Part shown: piece after piece, positions 9,711 to 17,241 of the stretch | Layout of the letters: each line of letters opens with the position of its first letter | Numbering within the stretch: the stretch's first letter is position 1 | Source of the DNA: Bacteroidota bacterium | GTDB taxonomy: Bacteria; Bacteroidota; Ignavibacteria; Tepidaquicellales; Tepidaquicellaceae | DNA length: 62,705 bases | Direction: 5' to 3' | Assembly (NCBI GenBank): GCA_018266875.1 | Contig: JAFDZR010000008.1 | Span: 1 to 62,705 of the forward strand | Made by a program: the position numbers and the translations under genes | Notes under the pieces: model-generated | What the model was told of the DNA's origin: nothing | Database searches by the model: none | Seen by the model: the letters and a program-made list of their open reading frames with translations, nothing else

Positions 9711-11162
9711 CTATTTGACTGTAAACGGAAGCTTTACTGTAAAAGAAGATCCGGCATCACGGATGCTGGTTGCGGAGATACTGCCGTTATGTGACTCTAT
9801 AACAGCTCTGGCTATAGCAAGACCAAGTCCTGCTCCTGTATTATAAGTGCTTGACCTTGAAAGATCAGCTCTTGTGAATCTGTCAAAAACGGTTTCCAGA
9901 TCTTCAGGTGAAATTCCAATGCCTGTATCAGTTATAGTTACCGAAAAAAATTTACCCGCGGGATCTGTTTTCTGAGTACAAGTTATGGTGCTTTCCGGAC
10001 CGGAATATTTTACGGAATTGTCAAGCAGATTAATAAATACGTTAAGAAGTAAATTCCTGTCTCCGGAAAAAGAAATTCTGTCTCTGCTGATGCCGCTGTC
10101 ATCAAGGTTCAGAATAATTTTTATTTTTTTTTCAGAGGCAAGTATTTTGATCTTTGAAACCGCTTCAGTAAGCAGATCATTAATGTCAATTTCCTCTTTT
10201 GTGACGAGTACTTTTCCGGATTCCACCTGACTGAGCGTAAGTAATCCGTCAACGATCTTCTGAAGCCGCTCTGTTTCAACAAGATTATTCCTTAACGCTT
10301 TTTCATATTCTTCAGAAGATCTTTGTCTGCCGAGAGTTACTTCGATCTCACCTTTTAAAATTGTCAGCGGAGTTCTTAGCTCATGAGAAGCGTCTGATGT
10401 GAACTGCTTCAGTGTCTGAAAAGATATCTGAAGTCTTTCTATCATTCCGTTCAGCGTCTTTGCAAGCTCGGATATCTCATCCCCGCTGTCATTTACAGGA
10501 AGTCTTTTACCCGGATTGCCTGAGGTGATCAATCCGGCATTTCTTATCATCTCATTCACGGGTGCATAAGCTCTTTTGGTTAAAAACCATCCAAACACTG
10601 AAGAAAGAAGCATAAAAACGGGAATGGAGATGTATAGAGAAAGTCTGAATGCGGATAATTTATTTTCGAGCTCTTCCAGCGGAACTCCTATTACAATCAA
10701 CAGCTTCTCCGGATGATCATTAATCGGATATATTAAAGTTCTGTATAAAATTCCGGATGGATTTCCGTCATCCTGAATCAAATTCATATCAACGAATAAG
10801 TGATTTCCATTCAGTGATTCCCCAATCAGCTTTCTATCCGCCACAGAAATAATATTCGGACCAGTCTGTGATTTCAAAATCACTTTCCCTGAATCATTCA
10901 GTATTTCAATTGTCTGCATTTTTGGTTTTGAAAATGGTATGTAAGATTCCCCGGCTTCGTCAAAAATTCCCTCCTGCACACCCTCGAGAATTATTTCAGA
11001 CCGGACAGTGGAAGCAAGTATCAGCATGGCGGAATCAATTTCATCCCTGCTCTCCCCAGCAAAAATATTATACATCACGATGCTGAAAACGGAAAGTATC
11101 AGCCCGAGTATTATAACGAAATATACTGTCAGTTTTCCGCGGACGGATCTGATTATTTTCAT
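9711..11162 (-). CDS. Sensor histidine kinase with HAMP domain
   Basis: A 483-residue membrane kinase of the EnvZ/CusS type. TM1 is at residues ~10-34, a periplasmic sensor loop at ~35-172, TM2 at ~173-194, then HAMP (~195-247). The dimerisation helix carries the phospho-acceptor in SDASHELRTPL (His260). The ATPase domain shows the N box (NVFINLLDNSVKY), G1 (DTGIGISPEDL), F box (FDRFTRADLSR) and G2 (GAGLGLAIARAV), so it should be active. It starts 4 bases after the response regulator gene, which it presumably phosphorylates. Given the efflux genes downstream it probably senses an envelope or toxic-compound stress, but the ligand is unknown. Confidence 0.93.
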   Translation of the reverse strand: MKIIRSVRGKLTVYFVIILGLILSVFSIVMYNIFAGESRDEIDSAMLILASTVRSEIILEGVQEGIFDEAGESYIPFSKPKMQTIEILNDSGKVILKSQTGPNIISVADRKLIGESLNGNHLFVDMNLIQDDGNPSGILYRTLIYPINDHPEKLLIVIGVPLEELENKLSAFRLSLYISIPVFMLLSSVFGWFLTKRAYAPVNEMIRNAGLITSGNPGKRLPVNDSGDEISELAKTLNGMIERLQISFQTLKQFTSDASHELRTPLTILKGEIEVTLGRQRSSEEYEKALRNNLVETERLQKIVDGLLTLSQVESGKVLVTKEEIDINDLLTEAVSKIKILASEKKIKIILNLDDSGISRDRISFSGDRNLLLNVFINLLDNSVKYSGPESTITCTQKTDPAGKFFSVTITDTGIGISPEDLETVFDRFTRADLSRSSTYNTGAGLGLAIARAVIESHNGSISATSIRDAGSSFTVKLPFTVK

Positions 11163-11166
11163 ATGA

Positions 11167-11841
11167 TCATTTCTCCTCCCGCAGAACGTATCCGACTCCG
11201 ATAACAGTATGTATCAGGGGTTTCGGAAATCCCTTGTCAATTTTCTGTCTGAGAAGTTTTATGTATGTGTCCACTACATTGCTTTCCCTGTCAAAATCAA
11301 TTCCCCAGACGCTTTCGGAAATCTGCGTCCTGGACATTACTCTTTTTTTATTAATAAGCAGATATTCAAGAAGAGCAAATTCTTTTGCGGTTAAATTTAT
11401 TTCTTTTCCGTCTCTATGAACTGTATGCTCTGCTGAATTCATTATCAGATCATCAATTTTGTAAATGATCTTTCTTTCCTGACTGCCTCTTCTCAGCAGT
11501 GCCCTGATCCTTGCAAGAAGTTCTTCAAATTTGAAAGGTTTTGTCAGATAGTCATCCGCTCCTGTATTCAGCCCTTTTACTTTGTCATCTGTCTGTCCCA
11601 TTGAAGTCAGCATTAATACCGGTGTCTTAATTCCTTCTTCCCTTATTCTGGCGCAGACAGCAAACCCGTTCTGACCCGGAAGCAGAATGTCAAGAATTAT
11701 CAGGTCGTAATCATTATTAACAGCAAGCTGCTGACCCTTTATTCCGTCAAATGCCGCATCAACATTGTAAGACTGCTCCTTCAGTCCTTTGCGGATAAAT
11801 TCGGAAATTTTCTTTTCATCTTCAATTAATAGTATATTCAT
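11167..11841 (-). CDS. OmpR/PhoB-family response regulator
   Basis: A 224-residue two-domain regulator. The receiver domain (1-~120) has the acidic pair E7-D8, the phospho-acceptor Asp51 in LIILDILLPG, Thr79 in LMLTSMG, and Lys101 in YLTKPF. The C-terminal winged helix (~125-220) has the usual VDTYIKLLRQKI recognition helix region and a GVGYVL end. It is first in the operon with the kinase (4-base gap). Likely targets are the PepSY-like gene and the efflux operon on the same strand. No operator site is confidently identified. Confidence 0.93.
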   Translation of the reverse strand: MNILLIEDEKKISEFIRKGLKEQSYNVDAAFDGIKGQQLAVNNDYDLIILDILLPGQNGFAVCARIREEGIKTPVLMLTSMGQTDDKVKGLNTGADDYLTKPFKFEELLARIRALLRRGSQERKIIYKIDDLIMNSAEHTVHRDGKEINLTAKEFALLEYLLINKKRVMSRTQISESVWGIDFDRESNVVDTYIKLLRQKIDKGFPKPLIHTVIGVGYVLREEK

Positions 11842-11996
11842 ATTACCTTAAGGTTATATCAAAACTGCTGCTGTTAATTTTTTAAAAACGGATTTATACT
11901 AAATTAAATAAAATTATTTTCATTTACTTTGTAAATAGTATCTTGAATTCCGGGAATAAAGTGATCTGAAGTTTCAATCTGATCAATTCTTTGAAA

Positions 11997-12033
11997 GCAG
12001 AACATTTCGGATAATCATACTTTAATGTTCTGC
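11997..12033. promoter_or_regulatory. 10-bp perfect inverted repeat in a divergent intergenic region
   Basis: GCAGAACATT (11997-12006) and AATGTTCTGC (12024-12033) form a perfect 10-bp inverted repeat with a 17-base spacer. It lies between the divergent response regulator gene (start 11841) and the M14 carboxypeptidase gene (start 12149). It could be an operator or an RNA hairpin in the carboxypeptidase leader. There is no poly-T tail, so a terminator is less likely. The remainder of 11842-12148 is AT-rich and featureless. Confidence 0.45.
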
Positions 12034-12148
12034 ATTCCGAATACCTTCCTTTGCCATTTTCAGGTGCTGCGGATTTTATATTATAACACCAAAAAATTGT
12101 ATACTAAAATAATTTTTTATACGTTAGTTTATATAAAATAAATTAATA

Positions 12149-14794
12149 ATGAAAAAATATATTTACACTTTTACGGCATTCTTAATGCTGTTTACAGTTA
12201 TGTCTGTTTATTCACAGAATCAGCAGAACAAAAATAAAGAAAAATATTCACAGGTAAGGATTTATTCTTCCGGCGCTGACGCTGACAGAAGAATTAACGA
12301 TGCTGGTCTCTTTATCGACCATGCAGTCAGGAAACCCGGCTTCACTGACGCCTGGCTGTCAGAAAGCGAAATAAAAATGCTCATAAACTCCGGTGTATCA
12401 TACACTGTTCTGATCAGTGACTGGGATAAATATTACGAGAGCCTTCCCAAAATGACTCCGGATGAAATTCAGAAATCAATCAGCAGTTCTGAAGCACTGT
12501 ATAATGTAAGTCATTCCATTTACGGAACGATGGGCGGATTTTTAAAATACAGCGAGGTAGTTGCAAAGCTTGATTCCATGAGACTTCAGTACCCTGATCT
12601 TATTTCGGCAAAATTTTCCATCGGCGCGTCTGTCGAGAACAATCAGCTCTGGACAGTAAGAGTTACAAAGAATCCCGATGCTCCCACGGGAAGACCTGAG
12701 GCGTGGTATCATTCACTGATTCACTGCAGAGAACCTGAAAGCATGGAGCACATGATGTATTTTATTTACTGGCTGCTTGAAAATTATAATATTGATCCGA
12801 TCGCAACCTATATTCTGAACAACAGGGAATTATATTTTACGCCTGTTTTTAATCCTGACGGATATCTTTATAACCAGTCTACAAATCCAAACGGCGGAGG
12901 ACTGTGGAGAAAGAACAGAAGAAACAACGGCGGCAGTTACGGAATTGACCTGAACAGGAATTACGGAATTTATCAGTACTGGAATTCTACCAATAACGGT
13001 TCCAGCACCAGTCCTTCAAGCGATACTTACAGAGGGACATCACCGTTCTCAGAACCTGAGACTCAGGCTGCGATGAACTTCGTCAACTCAAGGAATATAA
13101 ATGCAGTTCTCGGTTCGCATACCTACGGAAATTATCTGATAAAACCATGGGCATGGTCAGATCCTTCTCCTACTCCAGATGATTTCAAATTCAATGAATA
13201 TCTCGCTGATATGTCAGCAACTAACAACTATACAACAGGCACACCTTCACAGACAGTTGGCTATACGGTAAGAGGAAGCGCAGATGACTGGTATTACAAT
13301 GATTCGGTTCATTCCTCTCATAATATAATTGCAATTACTCCCGAGACCGGACTGACAGGATTCTGGCCGACACAGGCGGAAATTATTCCGCTCGCTCAGG
13401 GAATGCTTTTTTCAAATCAGTATTTTGCTCTAATCAGCGGAGCTTTTGTCTATCCTGTTTCTTCGAATTTCAACAAGCAGATTTACAGTGAAGGCGAATC
13501 GGGCACTTTAAAACTGAAATTTAAAAACAAGGGAGTGCTTACGGCGCAGAATGTAAAGATTGAAGTGACCACTCCGAGCTATTATCTTAATATTCCGATA
13601 ACAAGTTTTAATTATGCAACTTTAAATTCATTTCAGAGTGACAGCTCGGTTTTCGGATTTACTGTATCGCCTGCGGTTCCTTTGAATTCAGCTCTGCAGG
13701 TAAATATTAAATACAGACAGAATGATACGAGTATTGTCTATCAGGAAACCAAATACATACTGATCGGAAACGGATCCCTTACTTTGGCAGACAGCGCTGA
13801 AAACGGATTCGGAAACTGGACTACAAATTCCGGCTGGGCGGTGACAACTTCACAGTCCCATTCCCCGAGCCGGTCATTTACTGACAGTCCTTCAGGGAAT
13901 TATGTCAATAACACTAACAATTCAATGACACTGAATCTGCCGTTGAATGTAAGTTCGACGCCTGTGACATTCCTGAGCTTCTGGCACAGATATGCTACCG
14001 AACCGGGATATGATTACTGCTATGTTGAAGTCTCAAGTGATAACGGTTCCACCTGGCAGACTGTAAAATCATATAACGGAACAATGACAACCTGGACGCA
14101 GCAGAACTTCGACATTACTTCATATGCAAATTCATCAACGCAGCTTAAAATCAGATTCAGACTTCAGAGTGATCAGAGCGTGGTTGCAGACGGCTGGTAT
14201 GTTGATGATATAAAAATATTCAACTACAATCCTCTTAACAACAGCATAGTTACAAATTTAAATCTGAAAATGGCGCAGGAAGGATTTTTTAATTCGGTAC
14301 AGAATTCCTTAAATCTGAAAGATACAGTTTCGGTTTTTCTGATGAATTCAAATTCGCCTTATCAGAAAATTGATTCGGCAAGAGGTGTTGTTGATTCGCT
14401 GACACTCACCGGGAATTTCGGTTTCAGAAATGCTCCTTCCGGAATTTACTATCTTGCTGTAAAGCACAGAAACAGTATTGAGACATGGAGCAAATCCGGC
14501 GGTGAAACTTATACATTCGGCGGAACACTGAATTATGATTTTACTTCAGCAGCATCACAGGCTTTCGGAAATAATCTCCGGATCTCCGGTTCTAAATACT
14601 GCTTTTACAGCGGTGATGTGAATCAGGACGGCATTGTGGACCTTGGAGACGGTACTCTCATAGATAATGACGCTTCATCCTTTGCAGCTGGTTACATTGC
14701 AACGGATGTTAACGGAGACGGAATTGTGGATGTGGCTGATGCTGTGTTTGCTGACAATAATGCCGCTAATTTTGTCGGGAAGATAACACCGTAA
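12149..14794 (+). CDS. Secreted M14 zinc carboxypeptidase with jelly-roll and EF-hand C-terminal module
   Basis: An 881-residue exported peptidase with signal peptide MKKYIYTFTAFLMLFTVMSVYSQ. The M14 domain spans about residues 120-430. The zinc site is the H-x-x-E in HCRE (His192, Glu195) with the later His324 in GSHTYGNY. Substrate residues are N/R in DLNRNYG, and the catalytic Glu399 is in ITPETG. A spacer beta domain follows, then a MAM/jelly-roll-like domain (~545-690, FWHRYATEPGYDYCYVEV). From ~700 comes the shared module: the KHRNSIETWS motif, EF-hand loops at ~823 (DVNQDGIVDLGD) and ~854 (DVNGDGIVDVAD), and the terminal NFVGKITP. It removes C-terminal residues from extracellular peptides. 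The export or anchoring route depends on the unexplained module, because no T9SS tail is present. Confidence 0.9.
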   Translation: MKKYIYTFTAFLMLFTVMSVYSQNQQNKNKEKYSQVRIYSSGADADRRINDAGLFIDHAVRKPGFTDAWLSESEIKMLINSGVSYTVLISDWDKYYESLPKMTPDEIQKSISSSEALYNVSHSIYGTMGGFLKYSEVVAKLDSMRLQYPDLISAKFSIGASVENNQLWTVRVTKNPDAPTGRPEAWYHSLIHCREPESMEHMMYFIYWLLENYNIDPIATYILNNRELYFTPVFNPDGYLYNQSTNPNGGGLWRKNRRNNGGSYGIDLNRNYGIYQYWNSTNNGSSTSPSSDTYRGTSPFSEPETQAAMNFVNSRNINAVLGSHTYGNYLIKPWAWSDPSPTPDDFKFNEYLADMSATNNYTTGTPSQTVGYTVRGSADDWYYNDSVHSSHNIIAITPETGLTGFWPTQAEIIPLAQGMLFSNQYFALISGAFVYPVSSNFNKQIYSEGESGTLKLKFKNKGVLTAQNVKIEVTTPSYYLNIPITSFNYATLNSFQSDSSVFGFTVSPAVPLNSALQVNIKYRQNDTSIVYQETKYILIGNGSLTLADSAENGFGNWTTNSGWAVTTSQSHSPSRSFTDSPSGNYVNNTNNSMTLNLPLNVSSTPVTFLSFWHRYATEPGYDYCYVEVSSDNGSTWQTVKSYNGTMTTWTQQNFDITSYANSSTQLKIRFRLQSDQSVVADGWYVDDIKIFNYNPLNNSIVTNLNLKMAQEGFFNSVQNSLNLKDTVSVFLMNSNSPYQKIDSARGVVDSLTLTGNFGFRNAPSGIYYLAVKHRNSIETWSKSGGETYTFGGTLNYDFTSAASQAFGNNLRISGSKYCFYSGDVNQDGIVDLGDGTLIDNDASSFAAGYIATDVNGDGIVDVADAVFADNNAANFVGKITP

Positions 14795-14909
14795 ATGAAA
14801 TTTCAAATTTCAAATTTCAAATTTCAAATGTCAAATTTCAAATGTCAAATAAGTTACAAGTTACAAGTTACAAGTTACAAATTACAAGTTACAAGTTACA
14901 AGTTACTAA
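14795..14909 (+). repeat. Low-complexity CAAATTT / ACAAGTT tandem tract
   Basis: Directly after the stop codon lie about six AATTTCAAATxTCAAAT units, followed by about eight 7-base TTACAAG units. The CAAATGTCAAAT unit recurs just after the stop codon of most EF-hand-module genes in this window. Confidence 0.8.
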
Positions 14910-14919
14910 ACCAACTTAT

Positions 14920-14951
14920 CCGCAGAGTCCCTTGATTTACTGACTCTGCGG
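14920..14951 (+). terminator. Terminator-like hairpin
   Basis: CCGCAGAGTC (14920-14929) pairs perfectly with GACTCTGCGG (14942-14951) around a 12-base loop. The T tail is weak. It follows the carboxypeptidase gene. Confidence 0.6.
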
Positions 14952-15090
14952 GATGTTTCGGGTCTTCGGGTATTCAAGTATTTAAGTTAAAAAATAAATT
15001 TTCACAAACCGTGAATTTTACAATTTGATATGAAATATTTTCCGTGTTATTTTGATGCGGGAATTATTTTTTAATTAAACCGTAAAATCC

Positions 15091-15543
15091 ATGGAAACGA
15101 AAACAGGTTCAGGTGTTAACAGTTACCTTAAGAAACTAAAAGCGGAGAATGAACTTCTCAAAAAGAAACTGAGCAGAGAGTTCGGCATGTCTGAATCCGG
15201 ACCGGCTCTTGATCCCGAAACGGAAAATCTGTGGCTGAAGCATATTTATGAATTTGAAACTGTGTATGCCGGAGCAAAGACTTCCAGAATCTATGATATT
15301 ATCGGGAAACCTGAATTCAAACCTGCGGTTCTTCTTGATGAGAATGAAATGCGTTCGGAAATCAGAAGATTTACTGCAATGCTGAAAAAAAAGAACATAA
15401 TTCTCGAGAATGTAACAGGACAGGATCCGAAGAAAGTTTACAGATTCATTATTGATGAAGTGTTTGAGGAAAAGACCAAGGAGATGAACATTGAAGGTCT
15501 TGAGCTTCGTTTTGTTTATGAAGACGTTCCTGCTGTGAACTGA
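15091..15543 (+). CDS. Conserved-looking cytoplasmic protein of unknown function
   Basis: A 150-residue protein without signal peptide. It begins with a charged helix likely to form a short coiled coil (residues ~10-30, LKKLKAENELLKKKL). A globular part follows with 'ENLWLKHIYEFETVYAGAKTSRIYD', 'IGKPEFKP' and a helical 'DPKKVYRFIIDEVFEEKTKEM', ending in beta-like FVYED. I recall hypothetical proteins of this design in Bacteroidota, but no named family or function. It is convergent with the dehydrogenase gene (22-base gap). Codon use looks ordinary, which supports a real gene. Confidence 0.75.
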   Translation: METKTGSGVNSYLKKLKAENELLKKKLSREFGMSESGPALDPETENLWLKHIYEFETVYAGAKTSRIYDIIGKPEFKPAVLLDENEMRSEIRRFTAMLKKKNIILENVTGQDPKKVYRFIIDEVFEEKTKEMNIEGLELRFVYEDVPAVN

Positions 15544-15565
15544 CTTATGATAATAAATCCTTTTT

Positions 15566-16288
15566 CTAAAAGTCTTTTACGCTGAAACTTACTTTTTCGA
15601 ATCTCTCCGGATGTTCGGTTATTATGCGCAGTTTTTCCGCAGTATCTTTCGGATCGGAAAGCTGACCTTTTTCCTTGAATTCAATGAACTGACCCACCAA
15701 GCTGAAATCTTCCGGAGAGATTTTTCTGAGTTCAGCCTGCATATTCGTATCCACTACGCCCGGACCGACGGCGAATATGTAAACGGGATTATCAGGATAT
15801 TTAAGTCGCTGCTCCAGATTGCTTACCTCGCTTATCATTTCAAGCGCCGCTTTTGAAGAACAGTATGTGCTCCATGCTTCTATCGCTCTTTTTCCGGCGC
15901 CTGAACTTATATTCAATACAATTCTTTTACAGTTTTCATTCTGATATCTTTGCAAAAAATTATTCATCAGTAAAGCCGGACTTATAATATTGACACTGTA
16001 ATCATCAATGATAAGATCCTGATCCCTTTTCCCAAGATGCTTTGTCTGACTTGCCGCCGCAGCATTGTTCACAAGAATAATTGATCCTGCATCCTTCAGC
16101 ACCGGAAATTCAAACCTTTTTACAGCATTAAGATCTTTCAGGTCAATGCCGGCATGCAGGTAATTTTTATGAGTGATATTCTTTGAACGTGAAAGTCCCG
16201 TGACAAAATTGTCTTTGTCCCGAAGGAGAAGTTCCGCAAATGCCAGACCGATTCCGCTGCTCGCTCCGGTGATAAAATAATAATTCAT
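15566..16288 (-). CDS. Short-chain dehydrogenase/reductase
   Basis: A 240-residue classical SDR oxidoreductase. The N-terminal NAD(P) motif TGASSGIG (7-14) is followed by NNAA at 74-77, the catalytic Ser in NISSGAG (~128-129), and Tyr142/Lys146 in STYCSSKAA. The PG motif is PGVVDT. Length and the GLSRSKN segment, with Ser/Arg after the second strand suggesting NADPH, fit the sepiapterin reductase/benzil reductase-like group. It reduces a carbonyl, but the substrate is undetermined. It is a single gene in this minus-strand position, convergent with the 150-residue gene. Confidence 0.9.
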   Translation of the reverse strand: MNYYFITGASSGIGLAFAELLLRDKDNFVTGLSRSKNITHKNYLHAGIDLKDLNAVKRFEFPVLKDAGSIILVNNAAAASQTKHLGKRDQDLIIDDYSVNIISPALLMNNFLQRYQNENCKRIVLNISSGAGKRAIEAWSTYCSSKAALEMISEVSNLEQRLKYPDNPVYIFAVGPGVVDTNMQAELRKISPEDFSLVGQFIEFKEKGQLSDPKDTAEKLRIITEHPERFEKVSFSVKDF

Positions 16289-16633
16289 ACTTTTATAATT
16301 TTAAGATTTAATTTGAGCTTTAAAATTTGGTTCTTTCAAAGATAAATTCAGTTTTTTCACTGCTTAGATGAAATTATCTTAATAAATATAATTATTGTCA
16401 GGAATTAGTTTGTTGTTTCTCAGGAAATTTCTGAAAGCTATACGTTATTAATTCAGAAATCCGATTTAGAAATTGAGTATAAAAAACACTTTTTTGATTA
16501 ACTATATCTTGAAAAACTGTATTAGGTGAAAATGTACTCTATTCACACTGAAGATATACATTCTTATGATTTTCAAAAATCTTAAAATAGCGTTTTTTCT
16601 GCTGACAGGAATGTCAATTCTTCCGGATGAAAC
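16289..16633. other. Non-coding AT-rich stretch
   Basis: No open frame or clear structure is recognised. It separates the SDR gene from the decayed lipoprotein gene and may contain the SDR promoter. Confidence 0.4.
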
Positions 16634-16966
16634 TTAAAGAATATCTTTAGCAGCTATAAAGCTTGTACCATCAAGAAATGTCTGGAGAACAATTTCAGCA
16701 TTATACCTCATTCCTACTGCAATTGATCTCCATACTGTATCCATTGACTGTAAGATATTAAAAGACTGACTTTCAATAATTTTAATGTTGGAAATTGATT
16801 GAATTCCTGTTCCTGCCTAAAAATGATCCTGTATAAGATTACCGTTATTTTGATCTGAAAGATCTTTATTGTCTGGGCTGTTTGGTGGTTCAGAATTTAA
16901 GTGTTATGAAAATAAACCTGTACTGCATAAAATTGAAAATATAATTAAAGTTGAAATAAAAAACAT
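16634..16966 (-). pseudogene. Decayed small lipoprotein gene with two in-frame stops
   Basis: Read on the minus strand from ATG at 16966, one frame encodes a lipoprotein-like signal peptide (MFFISTLIIFSILC, lipobox-like Cys at residue 14). It is then interrupted by TAA (about codon 21) and TAG (about codon 45). After the second stop it continues in the same frame with a plausible domain of ~65 residues (ISNIKIIESQSFNILQ..., TVWRSIAVGMRYNAEIV, LQTFLDGTSFIAAKDIL) to TAA at 16634-16636. A single frame preserved across two nonsense codons suggests a recently dead gene. The protein family is not recognised. Confidence 0.5.
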
Positions 16967-17241
16967 TCCGAAAAAGCTTTTCTAAGATTTTCATTGTAAT
17001 GGAATTAATTTAAATTTATTATTTTTAAACACAGTAATATAATTTTTTTACTTAAAAGTAGTAACAAATTATAAAATGCCTGAAACTATAAACAGATCCA
17101 AAGAATACAAGAAACTGTGACCAACTACAGCTGCATTGTTGCAGTATTAATTTTAAGAAACTGAAAGCGGAATAATATTTTCTTTGTGTTTGATAATTGA
17201 AAAGAATTACTCTACATTTATGCATCTTAAATAAAAAAATT

